Below, piece by piece: positions 1 to 12,100 of a stretch of 64,000 nucleotides of DNA (the stretch's first letter is position 1; every line of letters begins with the position of its first letter). The stretch spans positions 20,658,266 to 20,722,265 of the forward strand of contig OX387197.1 in assembly GCA_947561715.1 (NCBI GenBank), given 5' to 3'. Source of the DNA: Ascidia mentula (taxonomy: Eukaryota > Chordata > Ascidiacea > Phlebobranchia > Ascidiidae). The position numbers were made by a program, and so were the translations under genes. The notes under the pieces are model-generated. The model ran no database searches and was not told the origin of the DNA. It was given only the letters and a program-made list of their open reading frames with translations.

Positions 1-1842
1 TTTTTTATCCACGGTTATGCTATTAGTGACATGTTCTGGTGGTTGAGTCACACAACCACATTCTGAAGTCGAAAAGTCTGTGTGAGCCACAGGAAACCTT
101 GGCATTTTTGAGCAAGTTTGCCGATGCATGACTAAATTGCTTGAATTAGGCTCATCAGTATTACCAAATAACTTGCTGCCAAGACTACTGACTTTTACAG
201 AAGTTTGATGTGGAGTCAGCAGTGGCTCAACTCCTTGTGAGTTTACAGAGGAAGACGATGTTGAAGTGCTCTGACTTTTGTTAAGTTGTGTATATTTCTT
301 CAAATGATTACCAAGTGCATCAACACTAACTTCTTCATTGTAGCTGCACAAAGATTCATCATCTGTTGTTGGCACTTCATCATAATCGGGGTCATCTATC
401 ATTTTAAGATTTGTAAGAAAATGAACGGAATTAGCATCTGATGTACATGGATGGGATCCCAGATTCGATGCCACAACCTTGTCAGTGGTACTTGAATTCT
501 CTAGCCTAACATCCTGTGGTGCTTCTTGGCCACTGATGGTGTTCAAAATTTCATTTAGCAGACTGTTGTAGTCATCAGGGATTATTTCTGGAGGAGTGGT
601 TTCAGACGAAAATAGGTCACTAGCAAAGTTTTCATTTAATGTTTCTGGTATATTGGTGATGTCTGTGATTTTACTGCTACTATTATTGTTGATGTTTTTA
701 GGCTTATCACAGTCTGCAATGGCATCCATTAGGATTTGATAAGACTCATCAAAGCGTATTTGAACAGAATTTCGCACAGAACCTTTAGAAACGGTGCTTG
801 CTGAAAAAGCAACGCGGTCATTGTCATACATGCTGTTAAGAGTGGCAGTTTTGTTCTTTGCACTGGGAAACTTGGCTGTATCATGTGCTCCCAAATTCGG
901 AGCAATTGATTTTCCTTCAACAATTCGTTGCAACTGAGGATTTCGTGGCACAATATAAGGGCGATTGGAAAACTTGTGAGATGATCGAATTTTGAGGACT
1001 AATCTTTTGGGAAGGCACATCATTCCTGCAACCAGTTTTACATCCTGTTCTATGATTTCTACATTGTTAATTGACAATATTTGGTCACCGATATGCAGCA
1101 AGTTGTCCCTTGACACTTTACAAGATGGGTCAAGTCGACTTACAAAAATCCCTTGTCTCATTGCTCCATTTTCACTGTGTTTCCTGACTTTGCGCTTCTT
1201 GATAAAGATACCCAAGCTTGCACTTTCACTTCTATCAATCTCAACAGTTTTTGTGTGGATAGAGCCATTTTTTTCAGCAAAGCTACTAATTCTTCGTACA
1301 CTTTGAAGCATTTTAACTAGGCCATTACTGGTGGAATTCTTCGCTTTCGTCGAAGGCAATTCAGATAATCCATTGCTATGTTGTTGAATTACTGCACCAT
1401 TTTGCAAAAGTGAATTTCCACCATTTTGTAGTCTTGTTTTTATGTCATTATTGATAAGAAACTGGTCTGGATTGATTGTACTGACTCTTACATCAGACTG
1501 TAGAATAAAAACAAAAGCTTAATTATTGTTACCATGCATTGTGCCACCAATCATCATTTCAAAAATTTTATTCATTCTTACCTTGCGTCCACGAAAAGAC
1601 ATTCCACCATACCAATTCTTGCTCCTTCGCAAAGTAACATCTTTGTATTCATTGTCTGGTTTGTCTTTTTCCGTAGCGATATGAGGCGTTTCAGCCTGGG
1701 ATGACTTTGGTACATATCGCTTTACCCTCTGTTTTCGTCGTTCTGGTGGCATGGATTGTGATCTTACAAAGGTGTTGCCATTTATTTCCCAGTGATTTAC
1801 TGCTGGTGCCATTTCTGTTGGTGTTGTTACAATCTGGCTCAT
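1..1842 (-). CDS. PDZ-domain protein, 5' part (3' end beyond window)
   Basis: Two exons are visible: 1842-1582 (87 codons, ATG at 1842, donor GTAAGA) and 1497-1 (acceptor TTCTACAG), both phase 0. The frame stays open to the window edge, giving at least 586 residues. Exon 2 encodes one PDZ domain at about residues 160-255: a GIFIKK carboxylate-loop region, then GIFVSRLDPSC, then HIGDQILSINN. The N-terminal part is basic (PPERRKQRVKRY). The long tail after the PDZ domain is Ser/Thr/Asn-rich and probably disordered. The loop-strand pattern resembles polarity-type scaffolds, but I cannot name the orthologue. A role as a membrane or junction scaffold is inferred only from the PDZ fold. No other catalytic or membrane segment is visible in this part. 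Confidence 0.8.
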
Positions 1843-2019
1843 AGTGAATTTGACAAACCAACGGTACTGTTTACATCTTACATTTTTGTGACGCTAACAA
1901 CCTACAAAATTGATGACTACAGAAGGTTTACTGCAACATAGACAGTGTGTTCAATCATTTGAATACCAATACTTTGGTATATGTAACTCGAAACAGATGG
2001 AATTTAGGATGAAACCTGT
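1843..2019. other. Short 5' flank of the PDZ gene
   Basis: Between the PDZ gene start and the foldback element no coding frame or RNA gene is recognisable. It presumably holds the PDZ gene promoter on the minus strand, but no clear TATA box was found. Confidence 0.4.
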
Positions 2020-2725
2020 AATTTATGGTTCCAACTTCACATCACAAATGGGTCTGACGTCACAAGCTACAGGTAAAGGCTGGTGGAAAACACATTGGTT
2101 TAGATAGGAGTTCTTCAGTAAACTGCATGCAGCGTTTTTTGGTTTAGGCAAAGTGGAAATTGTCAAAGAATGTAAGTACCAAACACCAAAAAATATAATT
2201 TACATTTAGGCGAAGAAAATCATCTGGAATTAACCGCAACTAACGCATCTAGCAGCTAGAAACAAGTTCTTCTAATTCTCTAGGACACTTCTAATTCTCT
2301 CCAGAAAGTTTTGCAAAAGATATTAAAGTTTACGAAATTTTCCTAACTTAGTTGTACTGATTAACAAAAAAACATAACAAATAAGCATAAGTGTCCATTT
2401 GCTGTCAGTTTCGACCCGATCAAGACTTATTTCAGCCACAATAAAATCGGACATAACAGCCAATTTGCTGTCAGGGATGCTAATTGTCGTTAATTCAATA
2501 CCTTTTTCTTCGCCTAAGCATAATTTTTCATTCTTGCAAGGTACATTATTCTTTAACAGTCTCTGCTTTGCCCAAACGTAAAATTTTTTCCACAAATTTT
2601 TTTTTTCCTGCGCTAAACGCGTTTTATTGAAAAACTCCAATCTAAACCAATGCATTTTCAGCCAATCTTTACCTGCAACATTGTGACGTCAGACCCATTG
2701 TTGACGTGAAGACGAAACCATGAAT
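2020..2725. mobile_element. Foldback / long-TIR MITE-like element
   Basis: The left arm (about 2020-2268) matches the reverse complement of the right arm (about 2470-2725) over roughly 240 bp with scattered differences. Shared blocks include ATGGGTCTGACGTCACA, CATTGGTTTAGAT, a GGCAAAG...AAAGAAT segment and TTAGGCGAAGAAAA. The roughly 200-bp centre has no ORF of note. Each arm holds one TGACGTCA palindrome (2055-2062, 2684-2691). There is no transposase, so this is a non-autonomous inverted-repeat element. Its superfamily is unknown and no target-site duplication was established. Confidence 0.7.
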
Positions 2726-4070
2726 TGAACTACTTTTGTGCAAAACCAACATAATTTTAGCAAATGCTTGACACCATTACACCGTAAGTTCACATTTTCA
2801 TCATATCTAACTTTAACACAAAAATGATACTATTTATTTAGGCTTTTAAAACCACCACAGGGCAAAAAACTGCGCAGCTGCTTTAACTCTCGCGTACTTT
2901 ACTGCGTCACCGTGGAATGCCTAACATCGACAAGACGTTTAGTCTTTAGTTATCACATACTTGTTTCTGGAGGGCGCTATTTATTGTTTGGATACACAGC
3001 ACACTGACAATTTCTAATATTTTTAAATTGAATTTTTTTTACCGCACCACAATTCGGACTAATGTCATCACTAATACTATGATTTGTCACAATACCGTAC
3101 ACTAATGATGCTAATGCACTTTTTAATTTAATAATAAATATAAGCGACGAAAATTCTCCTGGAGCAACAAATGATTATAGTAAACCTTACATTTAAAAAC
3201 TCTTCTGGTCGACATGCCTTTTTACTGACACTGCACTTAAAAATGCTTCGTTTGTTTGTTTCACGTTCGATCAGTGGGTAGTTTAGTGTCTTGCCCACTC
3301 GATTACTTTTTCGCTCAGTCCTTATCGCGGTTGGTCACATTAATACCCGCCTGATATCGCAACTTGTCTTTCTACTCGTATATAACGTTAGTCGTATATA
3401 ACGTTACTACTCGTATATAACGTAATTTGTTGGTTACAGTTAAGAACGCGCATCAGCAGACTTTAGAATTCTGATACAGCACATGTTTAAAGCTGCAATG
3501 TGCTATGCCAACACGTCAGTAGCAGGCTACATTCTGCAAAACAAAAAAATCTGTCTTTGAAGATCACAAAGGGTTTGGAAATGCAAACACATACATTATG
3601 ATGAGATCCCTAGTAATTGCTTTTTGATGCAAAGTGGCACAGCACGTGATTGTAGCACTTTTTCATGGGCAGGCTAATTGTTGTTTTTGTATGACAGCAT
3701 AGACAACTTAACATGTTAAGTTACAGTCCATGATGACAGACAATACATCATAGTTACAACATAGTACAGTGCTATTTAAACTATCCTTTTGAAATACCAG
3801 GCGCCACCCCAACCGGTACGACGCACAAGGAAGTTTGAGTGGCAGTGGTACTGATATAGTGCACTGCAGTGGGGATGCGACTCATTCTATTCCATTGTTT
3901 TCGTCACGCATTAGTTGTTTGGTGCAGAACCGCGGGAATGTTTGCTGTATTTTGTTGATTTTAATTTTAAACTTTAGGGCTAGTTATAGTCCCCAGACCA
4001 CGTGTAAAACAAGTTGTCGTTGTTCTTAAAAATTTTTTGGACTTTTGGCACAGGAGAAAAATGGATTATG
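2726..4070. other. Intergenic DNA, no gene seen
   Basis: This AT-rich stretch has no convincing coding frame on either strand. It contains the short tandem repeat listed separately and, at its end, the upstream region of the dehydrogenase gene. Small ORFs here lack codon bias and splice context. Confidence 0.5.
3374..3424. repeat. Short tandem repeat, about 17-bp unit, three copies
   Basis: The motif CTCGTATATAACGTTA, with small changes, occurs three times in a row. It is a simple local duplication; no function is apparent. Confidence 0.75.
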
Positions 4071-4078
4071 TATAAATA
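4071..4078 (+). promoter_or_regulatory. TATA box of the RDH-like gene
   Basis: TATAAATA lies 132 bp before the ATG at 4203, which would place transcription start near 4100 and leave a 5' UTR of about 100 bases. It is the only clear TATA element in the upstream region. No transcript data are available to confirm it. Confidence 0.5.
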
Positions 4079-4202
4079 GTCAGGATGACGCAGTTCGATA
4101 TAGCAGTGTAAATATTTGACGTGTTGCCAGATACCTTCTGCATGAGACCTGTATGAGATTTATTGTTTGGTGAATGTGACTCAGATAGGCTACTAGATAG
4201 GA

Positions 4203-5606
4203 ATGCCTGCGAACATACAAAAATCAGCTTCAGGTAGCTGGGTAAGAAGCAACGTCAAGCTGACTGGCAAGACGGTCGTAGTAACAGGGGGAAATACAGG
4301 AATTGGTCTTGAAACTGCAAAAGACTTGGCAAGAAGAAGTGCCAAAGTTATTATTGCGTGTAGAAGTTTGGAACGAGCCCAACAAGCAAAGGTTGAGGTA
4401 TAAAGGCTGAGAGTTTGCTTGCTTAATTTTTTCCAACATATTCTTAGAAACACAATCTTTGCAGATAGTTGAGGAAACGGGTTGTGAAGGTGAAACTATT
4501 GTCGTAAAACACCTCGACCTGGCCTCATTTGACTCTATCAAAAAGTTCGCAGCAGACATAAATAGTAACGAACCGAGGCTTGACATTCTTATCAACAATG
4601 CTGGTATAAGGACAAATAGGCCCTATGTTTATTTTTCAACAAACGAAGTTGTGATAACCATATAGTGCATGGCTGTTAATATAATTGTGTTGCATAAAGC
4701 TGAACTGCTACAAAAAGTGTTTATTCAGGTGTTATGATGTGCCCTGAAGGAAAAACCAAAGATGGGTTCGAAACTCAATTTGGGGTTAACCACCTTGGGC
4801 ACTTTCTCTTGACAAATTTGTTACTTGACATTATTAAGGTAAGTGACATAAAGTTGTCTTCTCCTTAGTTACTCTTTGATCCACATGTTTGCAACCTAAG
4901 ATTTTATGCAGAGAAGCGCACCAAGTCGCATTGTCGTCTTATCTTCTACGGCTCACAAACATGGCCGCATTAATTGGGATGACCTAAACATGAGAAACGG
5001 GTATTCCTCCAACAAAGCATATTCACAAAGCAAGCTTATGAATGTACTTTTTGTCAAGGAGCTAGCTGACCGACTTAAAGGTTTGTCTGTAACACACCTG
5101 GAAAGACCTGGGCGTATTTTATCTATTCTATTTATTATCACGAAGTTGGTATGTTTATGTACAGATACTTTTTAAAGGCCTTAGTTATTGATTAGTAAAG
5201 TGTCCTAATATACCAATCCACAATTCTTAACTAGATACAAAAGTCAAGACAGATCTTTGGAGGCACGTCTTTGACGGAGAATTGTCATGTTGGAGGTCAT
5301 GTCTAAGTTGTTGCACGTCACCTTTGCGTAAATGTTTCTTGAAGACCTCGGTTCACGGAGCGCAAACAAGTATATATTGCGCGATTGCACCTGAGTTGGA
5401 AAATGTCACTGGGAAGTACTTCAGGTGAATTTTTGGTTTCGCAATTGTGACTTATTACTTCAAAGGTAGGTCTAGTGCCTAATAGCAATTTATCGTTTTT
5501 TTGCAGTGATTGTGAAATCAGCAGGGAAAGCAGTCGAGCTAAAAAACTTGACGATGCTAAACGCCTATGGGAAGTTAGCGAGGAATTTGTCGGGAGATAT
5601 ACCTGA
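4203..5606 (+). CDS. Retinol dehydrogenase 11-14-like short-chain dehydrogenase
   Basis: Six exons join in phase: 4203-4397, 4465-4603, 4729-4838, 4912-5113, 5235-5424 and 5507-5606, giving 311 residues (family usually about 315-335). Visible signatures are the Rossmann motif TGGNTGIG (residues 28-35), NNAG (109-112), the catalytic serine region VLSST (157-161) and YSQSK (Tyr185, Lys189). Near the C-terminus are GAQTSIYCA and TGKYFSDCE, typical of RDH11/12/13/14. The expected product is an NADP(H)-dependent microsomal or mitochondrial reductase of retinaldehyde or other lipid aldehydes; the substrate cannot be read from sequence. The usual HPG motif reads RPG at the exon 4/5 junction, whose donor is GGGC|GTATTT. 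N-terminal membrane anchor: none obvious. A single ATG precedes the Rossmann motif, so the start is secure. Confidence 0.9.
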
Positions 5607-5869
5607 AGAAGCGTCCTGATAATTTGTTACCGGTTGTGTGTGCAAATCCTACCATTTGTTTTGAATATAAAAGACTCAAATTATTATCAAATTATAAACG
5701 TGTTTTCTTAATTTTCTCGGTCGCTTTAAAAAGATCTGCGAAAGATACTAACATTTACGAAATTTTCCCACAAAAGGATTTACGTGTTTTAGTAAACCAT
5801 AAATACAAATAAAAAAAATTGTTGAAATTTTGTATGTGGAGGTGTAATAAATAAACGGAGACTACTGTG
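5607..5869. other. 3' flank of the RDH-like gene
   Basis: There is no coding frame. AATAAA-like signals near 5846-5855 (TAATAAATAAAC) are plausible polyadenylation signals for the dehydrogenase transcript. The LTR element begins directly after. Confidence 0.45.
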
Positions 5870-5873
5870 GTAC

Positions 5874-6359
5874 TGTGGCAACACGCATGTTTTCCCTGGC
5901 CTAGTTCTGACCACGCCGCATGTTTCCTGAAATTCAATACTGGAACACTAGACGGAAAGGATGCAGGCGGAGCTAAGCCTTCCTGCAGAGTTCAAACCAA
6001 GCTGCTGATACCCTGCTGGACAACCACGTTTTTCCTGAATGTTTGTTATAAAACGCCCTCGTAGTAATTGTTCGATCGCTCAGTCGCTCGTATTCTCTCG
6101 GCCCTGTCGTTATTCTTGCCATCGCGCTGTAAACGTTCGCATGTTCTTTTAATAGTTAAATTCGCTGCAATTCAGTCACGTGTTAAACGCGCTTGAAACA
6201 AGTTAAACTTAAGCCACCTGGTAATTGCAATCGTGTGTTTCCATTAATAAAGAAGTCTGTTCACGGAGCTTTTAATTCAGTAGTCTATATCAGCAAGAAC
6301 ACGCAAACAGACTTTAGCTTCAGCAAAGCAGCGACTGGGAATCCTATTTGTACGCTGCA
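5874..6359 (+). repeat. 5' LTR
   Basis: The LTR runs TG...CA. It has a TATA box (TATAAAA, 6047-6053) followed by a CGCTCAGTCGCTCG start-site region, and AATAAA at 6246-6251. This gives a recognisable U3-R-U5 layout. Confidence 0.93.
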
Positions 6360-7900
6360 CTGGTGAACTTGCCCGACGTGATCACAATTGCTCTTACCAG
6401 GTGTGAATTTCGCGGCGAATGGTAGATGATGGTTCTCCATTATCATGAAGGACGCGAGAAAAGATGTGGACGCAATGACTAAGCATCAATTATAACCCGG
6501 TACTGTAATTTTAATTTATAAGTTTTAACGCAATATGAATAAGTTACTACGTTTAAAGCCAAACTGCTCTTAAAGCATGTTTTGTCTGTGAAACTATACT
6601 ATGCTAAGTATACTATATGCAAGTAAAACGCCTATATGGTTATGTCAGTATGTATGTATGTGCGAATTATATTCTTTTTTTGTTTCAAGAAAGGGGTTCT
6701 TTAGTTGAAGTAACTCATGTAACTAAAACGTTAGTTTTATTGGCATACGTGTTCGACGTTACTTAATGGTGAATTGTGGAACCTAGCCTAAACATTTTGT
6801 CTGCTTAGAAAGTCCTCAAAATGCACAACAGCAGAGGCGCGGCGCAGTTAAGGGACCTGACGTCTTTCGTGTAGCAAGGTCACACAGACACAATTTTCAG
6901 TCATTATGTCGGAATACCTTAGACTTTCCCTGGTCTTGACGACATGACTTCTATGCCAATGGCATTTAGTCAAGCACGACTGACGTCCCTTTAGGAGAAA
7001 TCCTTGCACTATTTTAGCTAGGGTTGTTATGGCTGCTGGTTGAAGCATGAAACTGCTGATTAACCTAACTCACGTATGATTTTAAGTTTTGGCCCATATT
7101 TTTATGACATGAATTTATCTTAAACTAAACTACCACTTTTACCGTTTTATGGTCTTTGTTGCTGTCTAATTCGAAAACATAGTTTTTTACTACTATTAGT
7201 GCCACAAACTTAGTCCTCGTCTACTTTTGACATTTTCTTGTAGCGTAAATTTGTACGAGGGGACGCCTAACTCTTGTAAGTCCATTATTTTTAGGAAGAT
7301 CACCTCCAGTTTGGAAGTATTAAGTGTGACGTGTCTTAAAACTTGGCATTATTCCAAAAATTGGCATTGAGGATAATGGTTATGCCCATACCACGTTCAT
7401 TGTTGCATACTGCTAGGCCAGCATTCATACACGTACCAGAATGAGTACAGATGATTTCTTATACGTGACGAGCCAATTTACTTTTTGACAGCCATCCAGC
7501 TGAGCCCTTACTATTTTTTATACGCGCATATTAAGTCGCATGCGGGTCGTTGCCTATACTTTTTGACGGCCCAAGAGAAAATGTAAGCATTAGTTGCGCA
7601 CGCTCTAAATGCGATTGAATTTGTGGTTCACTTTAGTTTTTAATAATCTTTTTAATTGGTCATGCAGCATGCAATTCCATTAACGTTTGATATTTTAAAT
7701 TGTTTGAGCATTTTACTGCCGGTGTTCGTTTATACACAGAAAAAAGAAACCACCGTGACAGCTTGCCACCACGACGGAAACACAGAAAATGACCAGCAAA
7801 CATTCAACCGATTTAACTCAACTCACAGCACAACAACCTAACGACAAGACGATATTGGATTTCGGAGAGAAACTATCAATCTTCACAAGGAAGGCGCATG

Positions 7901-8386
7901 TGTGGCAACACGCATGTTTTCCCTGGCCTAGTTCTGACCACGCCGCATGTTTCCTGAAATTCAATACTGGAACACTAGACGGAAAGGATGCAGGCGGAGC
8001 TAAGCCTTCCTGCAGAGTTCAAACCAAGCTGCTGATACCCTGCTGGACAACCACGTTTTTCCTGAATGTTTGTTATAAAACGCCCTCGTAGTAATTGTTC
8101 GATCGCTCAGTCGCTCGTATTCTCTCGGCCCTGTCGTTATTCTTGCCATCGCGCTGTAAACGTTCGCATGTTCTTTTAATAGTTAAATTCGCTGCAATTC
8201 AGTCACGTGTTAAACGCGCTTGAAACAAGTTAAACTTAAGCCACCTGGTAATTGCAATCGTGTGTTTCCATTAATAAAGAAGTCTGTTCACGGAGCTTTT
8301 AATTCAGTAGTCTATATCAGCAAGAACACGCAAACAGACTTTAGCTTCAGCAAAGCAGCGACTGGGAATCCTACTTGTACGCTGCA
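7901..8386 (+). repeat. 3' LTR
   Basis: It is the same length as the 5' LTR and almost identical. TSD copy GTAC follows at 8387-8390. Confidence 0.93.
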
Positions 8387-8390
8387 GTAC

Positions 8391-9169
8391 TAAGTCTTTT
8401 TTTTTTCAATACAAATGGAAGTAACATTAACGTATACATATTCACATACAGATAGGCAGTGAAAACGTGTATTAACAGTAATTGTTGATAGCTTTTAAAG
8501 CTTCAAATGCAATTAACTAGTCATACTATGGTTTCATCAGCATTATTATAAATAAGTTGTACAATTCTGTTATGCCACGGCCTATAGGACGTGGACTGGT
8601 GTAAGTAAGTAAGTTGTCCATCTTGTTGTTGAATAAGGAAACAATTGCAATGGTGTGATGTTCGGTAGTAATTAAGCTCTTGCGTGTGTAGGCTGGATAG
8701 TGTCACACATGAAGTGTTAACGATATCGTGCACTTAATGTTAAGTTGCACACATGTCAAGTTGCACTGTAATTAACAGATGTATACACACCCTCTCTCAC
8801 AATCATAATAGTGGATTGGTGGTAAATCATGTAAGCTACTAAGCAAATCAAATAAATGTGTTTTTACCCCTTTTAAAAATGAAAGTTGCTTGCAGCATGA
8901 TACAGTTGCCTTACCATTTTTTGAGCGAATATAATGTGTCAGCAACCTTATCCAATTTTGCCAAACGAAAATTTTGATACAATATATTTATAAAAAGAAT
9001 GAACGTATGCCTTACCATTCTGTTATTTTACCAACTAATTTTTGCATCACAACTAAATGTTTGAAATACATACTTATTTCACTTTCAGAAAAGTATAATA
9101 AAAAATAAATATACTGGTCATGTGATGTTTAGTACACTCTTTATGATCAAACCACCATTTAGCTAAACT
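8391..9169. other. Upstream region of DOCK gene, no gene seen
   Basis: This AT-rich stretch has no supported coding frame. It should contain the first DOCK promoter and 5' UTR. No classic TATA box sits at a convincing distance from the ATG at 9170. Confidence 0.4.
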
Positions 9170-12100
9170 ATGGCAGCATCAAATGAAATTGCTGATATTC
9201 TGAGTGGATTTAGTACAGCCATTGATGTTGGTTCTGGATTTGGACAGAGATTTGGAAGTGTGAAACTTCGGTAAATTTATTGTGAAATTATTTTTATTGA
9301 TAGTTTCTTTAAATAATATTTCTTGAATGCTCAGTCAGTCTCTTATCAAAACAGTGTACCAGCAAGTACTATAGGTTTAAAAAATAAGGTTCAGAAATGT
9401 CTTTGTTATTTAAAAATTAGATTTTCTGTGATTGCAACGATCGTTGATTTAAAAATGAATTAAAACCTATAGTTGGAAATTGATAAATTACAATTAGATG
9501 TGTTGTAAATTGTAGAATCGTTTGGGTAAGGTATGAAACCCTATTTACTAGGCATTCGTATTTTCTATTTCTTCTGGCATTCTTTTTACTTGCATGAGGT
9601 ATGGATCCACCCCATAAGTTAAAAAAAGTTAAACTTGTTTTATTCATATGTTGGTCCAAGCCAAATTTAAGATGTAACCTACCTACCTACCTACCTTTGC
9701 ATACAAAATTTTACAAATTGATATTTGTGATGACTTCATTGTGTATATATACTTCTTGTACCTACCTGCACACATATCTTTGTACAGTCCAATGATACCC
9801 TTTTGTGGTGAAATATAATTCATCGCACAATGAAGATGATTCGTGTTTGGACCATTCATAGATACTGCCTGATTATAATTGTGTACATCCTATAATAAAA
9901 TGCATGTCAACAGACAAAAGTTAATACTGTAGTAATATTACTTCTTTTCAAATAGTAAGCAGCATTATATTGGTTTAATTAGTCAACATCAAGAATTGTT
10001 GAGTGCGACTGAATTTACAGTCTCTATGTCATTTCCTCCCAGTTTCCTGTGTTTGTGAAACAGTATAAGGTGGTAATTCAGCAGTATATGAAAACTATAG
10101 CAGTTATTGCAGTGCAGCTAGTGTTTATGTTTCATGTAAGGCGTGGGTACATAAATTGTGCGCAGGAGTTTTAAGTTTGTCTTAGTTTAACCACAAAGCA
10201 GCTGTGCTGCTCCACACAATATGCTTTAGGTTAATTCAATATTTTATAAAGTGTCAGAATGTCATCAGCAGAACAGGAGGATGCTTTGTCCTCACCTGTT
10301 TTTGGGACTTTTGTTATTCGCAGGTACCAATTATCATGATGAAATATATTTGATGGTTAATGTTGAAAAGTACCGTTTTAGTTAACTGCCTTACCATTAT
10401 TATTTTTAGTTCAGTGCTTTGCCATTTTTATATGGTGTGATTATCATAAATCTGTCATGTCAAATGTAGTAAAGTGCATGTTTGAATTAGCATTCTCCTT
10501 GAATATACAGTAATATTTATCTTCACATCATATTAGTTTAATGTATATAATTACTATTTCCAAACCTTTTGATCATATCATTTTTTAAGACAGCTTTACA
10601 TTATTATTAATAACTTAATAAATATAAAAACATGAATAAAAAAGACTTGATAATTAGTGAAAAAAACTGTATATGCAAATAAGTCACCATGATGTGAAAA
10701 ATATATATACCTGAAATTTCAGTGGAATATCTCCATACTTTTTTAATAAATTACCAAGAAACTTGTAATGAAATGCCAAAGATACAAAAATATACATCGG
10801 ATTAGTACATAGATTGCTTTTTATTTAGTTCTGTATGGTGTTGTTTTATGATAAACTTCGTTGAGCAATCGTTGATTCAATTCTTGAAAAAGTTATTGTA
10901 TTTATAATGTTTTGTTCTGGCTTAAGAGTAACCCTGGCTAGTTAAAATAACCTGCATGATATGGTTGCAGTTTAAAACATGTGTTTTAAAGCAGTGGATC
11001 TCAGAGTGAAGGAAGACGACAAATTCCATCACAGTTCCTAGAATCTGTATCATCACATGCTTCTTTGGTGGAAAATGCAAGCTACGGATCAAATGTATGT
11101 TGTGTTTTATTTGTGGCCTGTTATGCCGTGTTGGTGTTACACTGCATGTTAAATTATCAGTGTGTAAGTTTAACCCACATATATACAGTATTTTATTGTC
11201 GGACGGAAATGTGCAGTTGGCTACATACACATTTCAAGTTAACATGTTTTTTTTGTAGACTTCATGGCTGGATGTGGTTGAACCCTTGGATATTGAGCAA
11301 GAGATTGAATCGCAACTGGAAGCAACATCTGGAAAAGACGAATGCATTAAAAATCTAGCAGAATTCCCTGTAGATGATATTCAGGTAAGGCAGTACAGGA
11401 ACAGGAAATAGATATTACTTTCTGTTCAATTTGGATCAATTTAAATATATATATGCCAATGGCAAGTCCTGAAAAACTCTATAACGGACTATTTGACAAT
11501 GTTTAAAGATGACTTTCCAAATACATGACCTTTTTCGTGTACTGTTGTAGTTTGTGCAATAGTAACTTTACTTTATCCAAAGATTGTTACCAATGAGAGA
11601 CAACACAGAACACTTAAGGCTCCTATCCCTAAAGACAGTCTTGAGTTGACTGCTCAACTTTCTGGCTGTATAAAGTAAGTAGTACATGCCCTTACAAAGT
11701 TATGTGTTTCATTACTGTGAAATTGTCTTTCAGAACATTCACACAAGATTATGTAGTTGTTCAACGTAATTATGAGGACTACAGCTCTGGGAAACTGGTT
11801 CAAAAAGCTAAAGAAAAAGGAAGTGATCTCAAAAGTCAACTTCCAAAACAAGTTTTTGAGGGAGACCTTGAGGAAGAACCAACCCCTGAAGAGGTTTAAA
11901 ACTTGAAAGCGTTGAATTTGTGAATTATGATAGTGGTAAAGCTTGTTGTGTACACGGTTTTTTACATTCATTTTCCTGTGTAGATTGCTAATGAAAACAA
12001 CAGCTCAGATCAAGCCAAATCTAGAGGGAGTTGGGCATCAAGTGTGGTGAACCTAAAAAACTCACAAGCAGATGTGTTGATGAAAAGTGTTCTTGACTCC

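Larger units (their letters stand above)
5870..8390 (+). mobile_element. Non-autonomous LTR retrotransposon with intact LTRs
   Basis: Two 486-bp direct repeats (5874-6359 and 7901-8386) begin TG and end CA. They are flanked by the 4-bp duplication GTAC (5870-5873, 8387-8390). I see one difference between the LTRs (CTATTTG versus CTACTTG), so insertion was recent. The internal part (6360-7900, 1.54 kb) carries no gag, protease, reverse transcriptase or integrase frame. A primer-binding-site-like TGGTGAACTTGCCC starts one base after the left LTR, and a weak polypurine run (AAGGAAGG) precedes the right LTR. The compact LTR with TATA box and AATAAA suggests a BEL- or Gypsy-type parent mobilising it in trans. 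The superfamily is not determined. Confidence 0.93.

Noticed and set aside
5867-6064. Frame in the 5' LTR, repeated at 7789-8091
   Set aside because: It is LTR sequence and lies across the U3 region and TATA box. Identity between copies reflects the LTR pair.
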